Both the position numbers and the translations under genes were made by a program. Of a DNA stretch of 49,599 nt, positions 25,921-35,073 are shown piece by piece. Below the pieces are notes generated by a model. It saw only the letters and a list, made by a program, of their open reading frames with translations, was not told the DNA's origin and did no database searches. The DNA comes from Brevinema_A sp051649605 (GTDB lineage: Bacteria > Spirochaetota > Brevinematia > Brevinematales > Brevinemataceae), in contig JBOFHK010000011.1 in assembly GCA_051649605.1 (NCBI GenBank), forward strand, positions 1 through 49,599. Direction: 5' to 3'. The number at the start of each line of letters is the position of its first letter. Positions within the stretch are counted from its first letter, which is position 1.

Positions 25921-26390
25921 TAGTTCATTAAAATTAATCTTAAGGAAGAGTAACCCTCAACAGAATCCAAAAACACTTAAGAAAACAATTTTATTCTACA
26001 ATTATAGAAGGAATTATAAAAATTTATAAGACAAAATTGGTATGAGTCAATAAAATTAAAAAATCGTCTATCTTTTTTATTAGCTAATTTAATATTTCTT
26101 CGAGAAGAGGTAAAAAATCTCAAATATGAAGGTTTCGATACCCCTCTTTGAAATGATCCCCACTAATTAGGGTAGCTTAATTTAATTTTACAGTAGGATA
26201 CACTACTAAGATATTTTGTATGTGGGTAGATTCTTTTCGTGATGATAAAATATCTCAATCAAATAAAAGAAACTAGGCTTCATCACTGTTATGGACACAT
26301 ATAAATACAATTATTCCTTTCAAAAACTTTCGTATCAAAATTAGAAAGTTTCAAACAATGCATTACTAAAAACTCTTTAAAATATGATAT
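25921..26390. other. 470-bp gap without an intact gene
   Basis: No complete gene is visible. One frame on the plus strand is open from 26020 to 26151 (44 codons, no start codon) and contains NRLSFLLANLIFLREEV. The same frame continues beyond in pieces separated by stops. This could be a decayed gene or chance. I see no structured RNA, promoter pair or terminator that I would stand behind, although the 3' ends of the patatin gene (left) and the flippase gene (right) both face into it. Confidence 0.4.
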
Positions 26391-27653
26391 TTATATAGGA
26401 TTATCTATAGAATGTTCATCGATATATTCTTCGTGGATTTGTCCTTTGTCTTTAGAAATAATCGCATGAAGCATTACTATTCCTAACAATATATAACCAA
26501 CAACTCCTATAGTATTCGTAATCATATAAATACTACTATGAAAATAGAAAATACCCCCATAAAGCATCCCTACCCCAATTAATAATAAACAGGGATAAAA
26601 AAAGTTTTCCTTAACCAAATAATAATTTAGAAAATAATAAATCAGTGGATAAGGAATAAACATTAAATTATAATAAGGCATAAACTTTTGAAATTTCCCT
26701 AAAATACTTGGTTCATTACTAAAGAGAAACACTTCCAAGAAAGGAGCAGTAACATAAAAAAATCCTGCGTATAGTCCCACAAGAACTAATAAACAGACAA
26801 AACCAAGCCAAAGAGAGTTTTTTGAATAACCCAATTTATCAGCCATTAGCGGTAGAACGACGAAAGAAATTCCTGCAGTTAAAAAGACCATTCCTTTCCC
26901 TAATAAATTAGCACTAGCAAATAGGGCTGATTCTTGAGGAAGTAATGCCCGAACAAGTACCGTATCAGAATACATTAGTAGAGAAAACATACCTACAGAT
27001 CCTAAAGAAACAAATAATAGCTTCAGAGAAATTTTTTTAGGAGTATAGTTTTGGCACTTTTTTTTGAGTATATCTTTTCGATATTCAAAAGTATTTCCTA
27101 ACACAAAAGCAAAATTACTAATAAGAACACCAAACATCGCTCCCCATATTGTTGGAAAAAACCAAACACACAGAACACCAAAAAATATTCTTATCACTCC
27201 TTGAATAATTTGAGCCAATCCTGCCATAAAGAATTTTTTTTCTACCTGTAATCGACAGATATAAGGAACTTGTATCGTGTTTAATAGAAGGGAAAAAAAT
27301 AATAAGATAAAAATTAAATCATCATCAACATGAAACACTTTTTTGAGAACAGGAATTAACAATAACCAAACTATTGATAATCCACATACAAAATAATTGA
27401 GTTGATGAGCAAGATAAGAGGATTCTTCAAAGAGATCCTCTATCTCTGAAAAATGTTTAGTTAATGCAAACTGGTAAGCGGAAACTGGCAGTAGTAATAA
27501 TCCTACGAATTGGAGTAAAGGCTGTATAATACCATAATCTTCAATAGAAATAAAAATCATAAGAATGAATTGATACAGCATATTTAAACCTGCACCAGCC
27601 ATATTTCCAACAGAATAGAATGCAGAACTGAATAAAATATTATTTTTTTTCAT
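26391..27653 (-). CDS. Polysaccharide/lipid flippase-like membrane protein (MOP superfamily)
   Basis: A 420-residue membrane protein with about twelve hydrophobic segments. Its N-terminus FSSAFYSVGNMAGAGLNMLYQFIL is the pattern of Wzx/oligosaccharide-flippase members of the MOP exporter superfamily: a polar Ser-Gly-Asn stretch in the first helix, then the EDYGIIQPL segment, which recalls the EYGIY motif seen in many Wzx proteins. It would move lipid-linked glycans across the inner membrane; the substrate is unknown. No glycosyltransferase genes are adjacent. It starts two bases after pcrA ends, so it belongs to the yhhQ-pcrA transcript. Confidence 0.75.
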   Translation of the reverse strand: MKKNNILFSSAFYSVGNMAGAGLNMLYQFILMIFISIEDYGIIQPLLQFVGLLLLPVSAYQFALTKHFSEIEDLFEESSYLAHQLNYFVCGLSIVWLLLIPVLKKVFHVDDDLIFILLFFSLLLNTIQVPYICRLQVEKKFFMAGLAQIIQGVIRIFFGVLCVWFFPTIWGAMFGVLISNFAFVLGNTFEYRKDILKKKCQNYTPKKISLKLLFVSLGSVGMFSLLMYSDTVLVRALLPQESALFASANLLGKGMVFLTAGISFVVLPLMADKLGYSKNSLWLGFVCLLVLVGLYAGFFYVTAPFLEVFLFSNEPSILGKFQKFMPYYNLMFIPYPLIYYFLNYYLVKENFFYPCLLLIGVGMLYGGIFYFHSSIYMITNTIGVVGYILLGIVMLHAIISKDKGQIHEEYIDEHSIDNPI

Positions 27654-27655
27654 TA

Positions 27656-30076
27656 TTACTCCACAATTTTTTTGAGATTTTTTACAGCATTCCCCATTAA
27701 AACTTGAGTACCAAAACGATCAAATTTTATCCGTACCATCGTTTCCGAACGATACTCTACGACTCCTCGCCCAAAAACATGATGCAGAATCAATTGACTA
27801 ATTTCTAGCTCAGTCAGAGATATAATATTTTCTGTTTTTATATTTTTGCTCTGTTCTGTTCCTAAAACATTTTGTACGGAATGAGAAGATTTAGGATTCA
27901 CTTTTATAGTGTTTTTTTGATACTTAGACGAAGTAAATGAGGTGTTTTTTATACTTTTTGATTGAAAGCTATCCTGTCGATGACTTCGTTCAGAATGAGA
28001 GATTTCTAAAATTTCTTGAGGAATACTGTCTAAAAAATAAGATTTTTCATTAAAAATTAATTCTCCATAACGAAGTGTACTTTCTTCATAACTCAAATAT
28101 AATTGATCCATCGCACGGGTAATTGCAACATAAAGTAATCGCTTTTCTTCGTCAATTTCTTCTTGAGAACGAAAGCGAGATAGAGGAAGAATCCCTTCCG
28201 CTAAACCTACTACAAAAACAATAGGAAATTCTAATCCTTTAGCACTATGGATAGTCATTAAAGAAATAGCATCATCATTACTATTCTCACTAACTGAAGA
28301 TAATAAGCTCGCTTCCCGTAAAAAATCAGCAATCGTTGATTCGGGATTTTCTTGCTCAAATACTTTAATAGCATTAACTAATTCTTGAATATTATCAAAA
28401 CGAGATTCCGCATCATGAGTTCCATATTCTGGAATAAGATAATCTTCTAAATAACGAATAGAGTCAATTAATATTTTAATCATATTTGTAGGAGAAATAC
28501 GCTCTAATGATTTTTTCAAGTCTTCAACAAGCGTTCCTAATGAGACTAATTGCTGGATTGCTTGCTTATTTAAGCCTTTGATTTGCTCTGCTTGGATACA
28601 GGCTAAAGGATATGAAACACCCTGATCCTCCACATAAGTTTGTATTTTTTGTTTACCAGCACTACCTATTTTACGCTTAGGGACATTAACAATCCGATCA
28701 AAAGCTTCCGCATCGTAAGGATTAACAATTACTCTTAAATACGAAAGAATATCTTTAATTTCTGCACGATCAAAAAATCTCTGTCCTCCATACACTCGGT
28801 AAGGGATATTTTGTTTAGTCATCAATTCTTCTAAAACCCGTGATTGAGCATTAGTTCGATATAAAATCGCAAAATCTTTATACAAACGACCTTTTTGCTT
28901 CTGTTTTTTAATTTCCTGATAAACAAAATTAGCTTGTTGTCGATCATCTCCTAGACTTCGTAAAGTGATTTTTTCACCAGTAGTACGCTCTGCTTTTAAC
29001 GTTTTAGGCATTCGTCCTTGCACAGACTGTACAACTGCATTAGCTGCAGAGAGAATATTAGCATAAGAACGATAATTTCTCTCCAAACGAATAATATGAG
29101 CACGGAACTCTTTATGAAATTGGCGAATATTTTCGACTCTAGCTCCTCTCCAAGCATAGATAGATTGATCGTCATCGCCCACAACACAGACATTAGAATA
29201 ATTTCTACTTAATAAGGATAGCAAATGGTATTGAGGATTGTTCGTATCTTGAAACTCATCTGCCATGATAAAGTGCCATTGATTTTGATAACGAGTACGT
29301 ACTTCAGGAAACTGTTCTAATAAACGAATCGTATTAATAATTAAATCACCAAAATCCATTGCTTGGTTGTGTTGGAGAATTTTTTGATACTCATGGTAAA
29401 TTTCAGCACATAGATGTTCAAAATCACCACGAGCAGATTTTTCTAATTCTTGAGGAGATTTCAATTCTTCTTTACAAGAAGAAATCATGCGAATGATCGC
29501 TTTATCATTATGCTCTTTAGGGTCAATATTGAGCCTTTCCATAATTTTTTTAATAGCATTTTTAGTATCGACACTATCATAAATCGTAAAATCACTAGTA
29601 AATCCTAATTTGGGAGCATGTTCTCTTAAAATTACCGTACACATAGAATGAAATGTCCGAATCCAAGCGTTTCTAGGATTAACATTTAAAAGGGTACCAA
29701 TTCGTTCTTTCATTTCCTCTGCTGCCTTATTGGTAAAGGTAACACAAAGGATATTATAAATTGATAAATTATGCTTTTGCACCAAATGAGCAAAGCGATG
29801 AGTAATAACACGGGTTTTGCCTGAACCAGCTCCTGCCAATACTAAAAGTGAACCTTCATCATATAAAACAGCTTCTTTCTGTTCGGGATTCATTCCTTCT
29901 AAAAAATCAGATTGTAAACGATATTGTGGAGATTCAATAATTGGTTCCATAGAAGAATCAACAAACTGTTCGTTAAACACTTCTTCTTGTTCTGATAGTT
30001 CTACTGATTTTAGTAATTCTTCAAAAGATTGAGAAGAGTTTTTATTATCTAATGAATCGGAAAATAGGCTGTCCAT
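27656..30076 (-). CDS. pcrA: ATP-dependent DNA helicase PcrA/UvrD
   Basis: This superfamily 1A helicase unwinds DNA in nucleotide excision repair and clears RecA filaments and blocked replication. Motif I GAGSGKT is at residues 82-88. Motif Ia FTNKAAEEMKERI, motif II DEFQDTN, motif III GDDDQSIYAWRGA, motif IV LERNYRS, motif V TIHSAKGLEFPIVF and motif VI VAITRA all follow in order. The N-terminus has an acidic extension of about 57 residues before the Q motif (GMNPEQKEAV), which is unusual. The C-terminus has a PcrA-type RNA-polymerase-binding Tudor-like end (HHVFGRGVV). Length is 806 residues. ATG 30076 follows AAGGTGCG. It sits eight bases after yhhQ. Confidence 0.95.
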   Translation of the reverse strand: MDSLFSDSLDNKNSSQSFEELLKSVELSEQEEVFNEQFVDSSMEPIIESPQYRLQSDFLEGMNPEQKEAVLYDEGSLLVLAGAGSGKTRVITHRFAHLVQKHNLSIYNILCVTFTNKAAEEMKERIGTLLNVNPRNAWIRTFHSMCTVILREHAPKLGFTSDFTIYDSVDTKNAIKKIMERLNIDPKEHNDKAIIRMISSCKEELKSPQELEKSARGDFEHLCAEIYHEYQKILQHNQAMDFGDLIINTIRLLEQFPEVRTRYQNQWHFIMADEFQDTNNPQYHLLSLLSRNYSNVCVVGDDDQSIYAWRGARVENIRQFHKEFRAHIIRLERNYRSYANILSAANAVVQSVQGRMPKTLKAERTTGEKITLRSLGDDRQQANFVYQEIKKQKQKGRLYKDFAILYRTNAQSRVLEELMTKQNIPYRVYGGQRFFDRAEIKDILSYLRVIVNPYDAEAFDRIVNVPKRKIGSAGKQKIQTYVEDQGVSYPLACIQAEQIKGLNKQAIQQLVSLGTLVEDLKKSLERISPTNMIKILIDSIRYLEDYLIPEYGTHDAESRFDNIQELVNAIKVFEQENPESTIADFLREASLLSSVSENSNDDAISLMTIHSAKGLEFPIVFVVGLAEGILPLSRFRSQEEIDEEKRLLYVAITRAMDQLYLSYEESTLRYGELIFNEKSYFLDSIPQEILEISHSERSHRQDSFQSKSIKNTSFTSSKYQKNTIKVNPKSSHSVQNVLGTEQSKNIKTENIISLTELEISQLILHHVFGRGVVEYRSETMVRIKFDRFGTQVLMGNAVKNLKKIVE

Positions 30077-30084
30077 AACGCACC

Positions 30085-30771
30085 TTAAGAATTATTTTTG
30101 ATCGAACGGAGAATATATAAAAAAGGAATATCTAAGATATTAACAAGACATTTAATAAGATAAGTTGAGAGTGCTATTTGTAAAATAATAGGTAACTGAT
30201 CTCGAAGTGAGCTCTCAAAAACTCCCCAAAAAGCAATAAATACAAAAAGTACAGAATCTGCTAATTGACTGATAAAGGTACTCCAAATATTTTTTTGCCA
30301 TAATAAATATTTTTTTTCTGTCATATAATGATAAATATTAATATCTACTGTTTGTGAAAACCAATAGCAAATAAAAGAAGCTAGAACGATCCGTGGTGAA
30401 AATCGAAACAGTACAGAAAGTGCCTCGTGTCCTTGAGTGTCAAACAATAAAGGTTGGTAAGAAACAGCCAACTGTCCACAGAGCAAATAGATGAGTGAAG
30501 CAAAAATAGAGGCATACATTGCTTTTTTAGCTTCTTCTTTACCGTAAAATTCACTAATAGCGTCCGTTACAAAAAAAGAAGATACATATAAAATATTTCC
30601 TAAGGTGGCATCTAAACCAAAAATTGAAATCAACTTCACTACCTGAATATTTGCTAATACGACCGAAAGCACTGCCCATAATAACAAACCCTCTCGTCTC
30701 CATCGATAGAATAAAAATATAATAGAGAGATATACAAGTAATAACTGAGTAATCCAAATAATATATTGCAT
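30085..30771 (-). CDS. yhhQ: Queuosine precursor transporter (YhhQ/VUT family)
   Basis: VUT-family proteins are small integral membrane transporters; YhhQ imports the queuosine precursors preQ0 and preQ1. Six hydrophobic segments are visible in 228 residues. The diagnostic region is LGNILYVSSFFVTDAISEFYGKEEAKKA at residues about 58-85, followed by SPRIVLASFICYWFSQTVDINIYHYM and the C-terminal STFISQLADSVLFVFIAFWG segment. Other VUT members carry different vitamins, so the substrate is assigned by family only. It heads a minus-strand run with pcrA and the flippase. Confidence 0.85.
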   Translation of the reverse strand: MQYIIWITQLLLVYLSIIFLFYRWRREGLLLWAVLSVVLANIQVVKLISIFGLDATLGNILYVSSFFVTDAISEFYGKEEAKKAMYASIFASLIYLLCGQLAVSYQPLLFDTQGHEALSVLFRFSPRIVLASFICYWFSQTVDINIYHYMTEKKYLLWQKNIWSTFISQLADSVLFVFIAFWGVFESSLRDQLPIILQIALSTYLIKCLVNILDIPFLYILRSIKNNS

Positions 30772-30861
30772 AAAATTCCCTTAAATAGACGTTCTTAACA
30801 AACAGTATAGACAATATTTCTACAATTTGCAAGTATCATGATAATAAATTATTTATCACGA

Positions 30862-30890
30862 TTGAATTTTTAGATAAAATCTTTTATAAT
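30862..30890 (+). promoter_or_regulatory. Promoter of ogt, probably giving a leaderless mRNA
   Basis: TTGAAT (30862-30867) and TATAAT (30885-30890) are separated by 17 bases. The -10 box ends only five bases before the ATG at 30896, so transcription should start at or next to the first base of the start codon. Confidence 0.6.
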
Positions 30891-30895
30891 AAAAT

Positions 30896-31357
30896 ATGAA
30901 CTATATCCATCATTTTTCTTCCCCAGTTGGGATTCTCCGTTTACTTGGTAATCAAGACTGTCTTTTAAATATTGATTTTGTTTCTTCAATCCAAGAAACT
31001 TCGCAGCATTCTATTCTTTTACAAGCAGAATTACAGCTCAATGAGTATTTCCTTCATCAAAGAACAATATTTACAATTCCCTTTGAAATTATAGGCACCT
31101 CTTTCCAAGTCAAAGTATGGGAGGTATTACAAACTATTCCTTATGGGACCACTTGCTCTTATCAAAGTATTGCCCAAGCAATCGATCATCCCAAAGCATA
31201 TCGTGCTGTTGGAAATGCAAATAATAAAAATCCTTTAAGTATTATTATTCCCTGCCACCGTGTTATTGGAGCTGATAAAAGTCTCACTGGTTATGGTGGG
31301 GGATTAGAATATAAAAAATGGCTTCTCAATCATGAAAAACAATATCTTCATAAATAA
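30896..31357 (+). CDS. ogt: Methylated-DNA-[protein]-cysteine S-methyltransferase (Ogt)
   Basis: This suicide repair enzyme removes alkyl groups from O6-methylguanine and O4-methylthymine onto its own cysteine. The active site IIPCHRVIG places the acceptor at Cys120. The helix-turn-helix region FQVKVWEVLQTIPYGTTCSYQSIAQAI and the asparagine hinge AVGNANNKNP precede it. Length is 153 residues, the single-domain Ogt type without the Ada regulatory half. ATG 30896 has no Shine-Dalgarno sequence, consistent with leaderless translation. The first residues (MNYIHHFSSPVGIL) match the normal family start, so a later start is unlikely. A terminator follows at 31434. Confidence 0.93.
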   Translation: MNYIHHFSSPVGILRLLGNQDCLLNIDFVSSIQETSQHSILLQAELQLNEYFLHQRTIFTIPFEIIGTSFQVKVWEVLQTIPYGTTCSYQSIAQAIDHPKAYRAVGNANNKNPLSIIIPCHRVIGADKSLTGYGGGLEYKKWLLNHEKQYLHK

Positions 31358-31433
31358 TTTTTCTTACCATCTAGCTTATTATTTAGTTTGAAAATAAATC
31401 TCAAGAAGTACTAAGAATATTTTTCCTCATGAT

Positions 31434-31465
31434 AAAAAACACCTTTATTTTTGAAGGTGTTTTTT
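31434..31465. terminator. Terminator after ogt
   Basis: The arms AAAAAACACCTT and AAGGTGTTTTTT (12 bases each) have an eight-base loop. The second arm supplies the T-tract on the plus strand and the first arm's complement does so on the minus strand, so it serves both ogt and the convergent thiD. Confidence 0.9.
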
Positions 31466-31513
31466 AATTTACTACTATCTAATAATCTAAGAATTATACA
31501 GCTAGATTATCGT

Positions 31514-32338
31514 CTATAAATGATCTAATTTCCCGTTACACCACCACATATGATCCACTGGCCCACAGCCAGTCCCTAACCCTAGTACAGTGGTTGAGTT
31601 TAATGCCTGTGTGAGAAAATGTTTTGCTTTATGCACACTAGTTTTAATATCCAAACCTCTAGCCAAACAGGCAGTGATAGCTGCTGATAATGTGCAACCT
31701 GTGCCATGAATATGAGGAGTATTAATTCTTGGTGAAGTTAACGGTATAATTTCTTCCTGATTATGAATAAAAAGATCAACAGATTGAGTATTTGTATAAT
31801 GTCCACCTTTGACGAGGGCAGCGTTAATATTCATTTTTTGAAGAGCCTGAGCAATTTCGTGTTGAGTTAAAATACTCGTCGTAGGATCTTCTCCGATAAT
31901 AATCATTGCTTCAGGGATATTAGGAGTAATAATAGTTGCTAATGGTAGTAGCTCACTAACTAGTACTTTTGTTGCTATTGGAGATAAGAGAGAAATATTA
32001 CCTTTACACATCATGACAGGATCAATAACAACAGGAATATTTTGAGCATATTTTTTTAAACTCTCTACTACCATACGAATTATATCCTCATTTAGGAGCA
32101 TCCCTAATTTTAGGGCTTTAGGAGGCATATCTTCAAAAATACTTTCAATTTGTCCTTTTATTACAGAAGTGTCAATAATAAAACGTTCTCGTACTCCTAA
32201 AGAATTTTGTACAGCAATTAAGGTTTCAGCAGCCATACCATAACAACCAAAAGCGGTAAAAGTTTTAATATCTGCTAAAAGACCAGCACCTCCAGAATTA
32301 TCTAATCCAGCTATTGTCAACACAGGGTATTTTAACAT
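31514..32338 (-). CDS. thiD: Hydroxymethylpyrimidine/phosphomethylpyrimidine kinase
   Basis: ThiD phosphorylates hydroxymethylpyrimidine twice in the pyrimidine branch of thiamine synthesis or salvage. It belongs to the ribokinase fold: the N-terminal DNSGGAGLLADIKTFTAFGCYGMAAETLIAVQNS segment is diagnostic. The catalytic C-terminal motif is HGTGCTLSAAI, with the conserved Gly-Thr-Gly-Cys. Length is 274 residues. GGAGG lies five bases before the ATG. No other thiamine gene or TPP riboswitch is nearby; the leader is only about 24 bases. A bifunctional pyridoxine kinase role is possible for such stand-alone copies. Confidence 0.92.
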   Translation of the reverse strand: MLKYPVLTIAGLDNSGGAGLLADIKTFTAFGCYGMAAETLIAVQNSLGVRERFIIDTSVIKGQIESIFEDMPPKALKLGMLLNEDIIRMVVESLKKYAQNIPVVIDPVMMCKGNISLLSPIATKVLVSELLPLATIITPNIPEAMIIIGEDPTTSILTQHEIAQALQKMNINAALVKGGHYTNTQSVDLFIHNQEEIIPLTSPRINTPHIHGTGCTLSAAITACLARGLDIKTSVHKAKHFLTQALNSTTVLGLGTGCGPVDHMWWCNGKLDHL

Positions 32339-32368
32339 CTACACCTCCAGAGAATTATTTACACATAT

Positions 32369-32397
32369 ATTATAGCAGATTGTAGTACTCAAGTCAA
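32369..32397 (-). promoter_or_regulatory. Promoter of thiD
   Basis: On the minus strand TTGACT (32397-32392) and TATAAT (32374-32369) are separated by 17 bases, leaving a leader of about 24 bases that contains GGAGG. Confidence 0.7.
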
Positions 32398-32688
32398 CGA
32401 AAGTATAGCTTAACAAAGATCTATCATATAACAATGGAAATATTAGGCAGATAATAAGCTCAAATAACTACTCATACCTAAGATCAATAAAAAAAAGAAT
32501 ACCAAATAGAAATTTCACTAAAAATACTATCAATAATTACCGATAGTCTTATCAGAATTTAGATATTTTAAAAATATCACTGGTAACCATATCTATCAAG
32601 ATTCGATCATATAAATTTAGCAAAATTATAAAATACCATAATCTCAGAAATAGTTAATAATTCAGAGATATGTTTTGAGGAGTATTCT
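32398..32688. other. Non-coding stretch between the divergent genes thiD and the TDT transporter
   Basis: AT-rich and without an open frame longer than a few dozen codons on either strand. At its right end lies GAGGAG (32677-32682), a Shine-Dalgarno-like site for the downstream TDT gene. A weak TATAAA-like element is present near 32625, but I cannot pair it with a convincing -35. Confidence 0.4.
32677..32682 (+). promoter_or_regulatory. Shine-Dalgarno-like GAGGAG with no AUG, upstream of the TDT gene
   Basis: GAGGAG ends six bases before an in-frame ATA at 32689-32691. The first in-frame ATG is at 32716, 33 bases from this site and without any binding site of its own. Confidence 0.5.
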
Positions 32689-32715
32689 ATATCAATTATT
32701 CATCATTTAACTAAA

Positions 32716-33636
32716 ATGCCTATTGCCCTTGCTAGTGTAGCCTTAGGTACAGCAGGGATCACGGGAGCGTGGGAAAGCATTGTAAATAACTCTTATATCG
32801 GAATTTTCGGAGCTAGCATTGCCTCTATTTTAATTGTGATTTTGCTGATCAAATATATAATACATCCTTCATTACTGTTTAAGGAAATTTCCTGCCCAAC
32901 CCTAGGTAGTGTTATTCCCACCTTAGATATGGCGGTAATGTTGATTGCATCCGTTGTCGTGCAGTTTATACCATTATTAGGAAAGAGCCTTTGGATAGGA
33001 GCAGTTATTTTACATACGGTATTTTTTATCAAATTTCTCCAATACCGTATCAAAGAATTTGATTTAAATCATATGCTTCCATCATGGTTTGTTCCCCCTG
33101 TTGGAATTGTAGTGGCTTGTGTATCTGGATCCAAAATGGGCTTCCCTTATCTAACAACGGGATTATTTTATTTTGGATTTTTTTCTTATATGTTACTCTT
33201 ACCTTGTATGTTCTACCGAATGTTTTTTGGAGATCATATAGAAAATTCTCGTCTTCCCACCTTCGGGGTTATGGGAGCTCCTGCAAATCTATGTTTAGCT
33301 GGATATTTAACAGCTTTCCCAGAACCTAACTATTATTTTGCTTTGAGCTTAGCGTATTTAGGTATTTTTACTACATTTCTAGTTTATATTTCTATGTTAA
33401 AAGTCTTTCGAATTAAATTTTTTCCCTTATACGCCGCTTATACCTTCCCTTTGGGAATTGGAGCTACGGCAATGATTAAATATAGTAGCTATCTTACAAC
33501 AACTTCTACTCCCTCCGAAATCATACAAGTATGGGGAACGATTGCCTACGCAGAGCTTTTTATTGCTAGTATTATTATTTTTTATGTTTTTGTTAATTTA
33601 AAATTATTCATTTGGAAAAGCATTAAAACTAGTTAA
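32716..33636 (+). CDS. TDT-family transporter/channel (TehA/SLAC1-like)
   Basis: The tellurite-resistance/dicarboxylate transporter family includes TehA, plant SLAC1 anion channels and yeast malate permease: ten-helix proteins in the inner membrane. The N-terminal MPIALASVALGTAGI corresponds to the family's first helix. About nine to ten hydrophobic segments can be followed over 306 residues, with the conserved glycines and a GAPANLCLAGYL stretch in the middle. The substrate cannot be predicted; anion or sulfite export are the usual options. The given start is the first ATG, but it would begin directly at the first helix and lacks a Shine-Dalgarno sequence. An AUA at 32689 behind GAGGAG would add nine residues (SIIHHLTK before MPIA), closer to family norms. 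Confidence 0.8.
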   Translation: MPIALASVALGTAGITGAWESIVNNSYIGIFGASIASILIVILLIKYIIHPSLLFKEISCPTLGSVIPTLDMAVMLIASVVVQFIPLLGKSLWIGAVILHTVFFIKFLQYRIKEFDLNHMLPSWFVPPVGIVVACVSGSKMGFPYLTTGLFYFGFFSYMLLLPCMFYRMFFGDHIENSRLPTFGVMGAPANLCLAGYLTAFPEPNYYFALSLAYLGIFTTFLVYISMLKVFRIKFFPLYAAYTFPLGIGATAMIKYSSYLTTTSTPSEIIQVWGTIAYAELFIASIIIFYVFVNLKLFIWKSIKTS

Positions 33637-33662
33637 TCTCTAATAGAGCCTTACTCATTATA

Positions 33663-33691
33663 AAACAAATAAGTTTACTCCTTATTTGTTT
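33663..33691. terminator. Bidirectional terminator between the TDT and NSS transporter genes
   Basis: The 11-base arms AAACAAATAAG and CTTATTTGTTT have a seven-base loop, lying between two convergent genes. Confidence 0.75.
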
Positions 33692-33714
33692 AGGCACCAT
33701 TAATACCTAATCTA

Positions 33715-35025
33715 TTACAATGCTTTAAAAAAGCTAAGAATAATAATACAAATAGAAATACCAACAAACACATAACGAGCTAAAGGGTGAAACCAAGATG
33801 GTAACGCTTTATCTGATCCTTTTTCAATTTCGTTACTATAAGTTTTAATCCCTAAAATCCAAAATACGATAATAGCTGATAAGCTTGCTCCAATAGGAAC
33901 AATATAGATAGAAATAATATCCATCCAAATTCCAACATTATTAGCATTTTCTAAGAAAATACCTATACTAAACATCACAAAACCAACAATTAACACTGCA
34001 TAAGACCGTCTCATGTTAAAACGATTTTGCAATGCTTCAATAGGGCATTCCATAAGATTCAGAAGAGAGGTAATCGCTGCAAACAAAACCGAGAGAAAAA
34101 ACAATACAGCAAATAGCTGTCCAAAAAACATCTGTTGAAATACCAAAGGAAGCGAAATAAATACTAAAGAAGGGCCTGCCGTAGGGTCCAAACCAAACGA
34201 AAATACAGTAGGAATAACAACAAAAGCACATAACAACGCCCCCACCATACTATACAAGGCAGTCTGTACCGCAGCATCAACAATGTTCGTATCATCTTTA
34301 AGGTAGGAACCATAAACAACCATTCCACTCCCTGCTAAGGAGAGCGAAAAAAATGCTTGCCCCAAGGCAATCGCCCATACTTTGGGATTTTTTAGAATAT
34401 CCCATTGAGGAACAAGTAAATACTCAATCCCTGCTTGGATATTTGGTAAGGTAAATACTCTAATTAATAAGATAATAAATAGTAAATAAAACAAAGGCAT
34501 CATAATTTTATTTGCTTGTTCTATTCCTTTTGAAATACCTGCTAACAAAATACATACGACCCCAGCTATAATTATTAAATGCCAGCTTACACTTCCAAAA
34601 TCTCCAACAATCGCTCCAAAATAAGATTCCATATTACTATTCATCAAACTACCATCTATGGCACCCACTAAAAATCTTAAGATCCAACCAACAACAACTG
34701 CATACCCTGTTGCAATACCCCAAGCACCTAGCATAGGAATCGTCCCTATCCAAGCTCCCCAAGAGATATTTTTTGTTTGTAACGCTTTTTCAAAAGCACC
34801 AATAGGGCCTGTTTTTTGCATTCGTCCTAGAGCAAATTCTCCTATTAATCCTATGATCCCTAACAGAAATACAAAGAAAAAATAGAGAAATAAAAATACC
34901 GCCCCTCCAAATTCCCCGACACGCCAAGGAAATAGCCAAACATTACCTATTCCAACAGCTGAACCTATACAGGCTAAAATAAATCCCATATGGGACTGAA
35001 ATAAATCTCTTGTTGGTGTCTTCAT
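33715..35025 (-). CDS. Neurotransmitter:sodium symporter (NSS/SNF) family transporter
   Basis: Bacterial NSS members such as LeuT and MhsT import amino acids with sodium. The N-terminal signature HMGFILACIGSAVGIGNVWLFPWRVGEFGGAVFLFLY is exact for the family's first helix and contains the sodium- and substrate-binding unwound region (GSAVGIGNVWLFP). About eleven hydrophobic segments follow in 436 residues, shorter than the twelve-helix LeuT, as in many bacterial MhsT-type proteins. The substrate is likely a hydrophobic or tryptophan-like amino acid, but this is family inference. AGGAG precedes ATG 35025, and a good promoter lies upstream. Confidence 0.9.
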   Translation of the reverse strand: MKTPTRDLFQSHMGFILACIGSAVGIGNVWLFPWRVGEFGGAVFLFLYFFFVFLLGIIGLIGEFALGRMQKTGPIGAFEKALQTKNISWGAWIGTIPMLGAWGIATGYAVVVGWILRFLVGAIDGSLMNSNMESYFGAIVGDFGSVSWHLIIIAGVVCILLAGISKGIEQANKIMMPLFYLLFIILLIRVFTLPNIQAGIEYLLVPQWDILKNPKVWAIALGQAFFSLSLAGSGMVVYGSYLKDDTNIVDAAVQTALYSMVGALLCAFVVIPTVFSFGLDPTAGPSLVFISLPLVFQQMFFGQLFAVLFFLSVLFAAITSLLNLMECPIEALQNRFNMRRSYAVLIVGFVMFSIGIFLENANNVGIWMDIISIYIVPIGASLSAIIVFWILGIKTYSNEIEKGSDKALPSWFHPLARYVFVGISICIIILSFFKAL

Positions 35026-35073
35026 TTAAAGTCTCCTACTATCTCTTTACTAAAAGTGGATATATAAGCTAGA

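Noticed and set aside
32339..32368. A TPP riboswitch in front of thiD
   Set aside because: The promoter places the transcription start about 24 bases from the ATG, too short for a riboswitch, and no thi-box sequence is visible.
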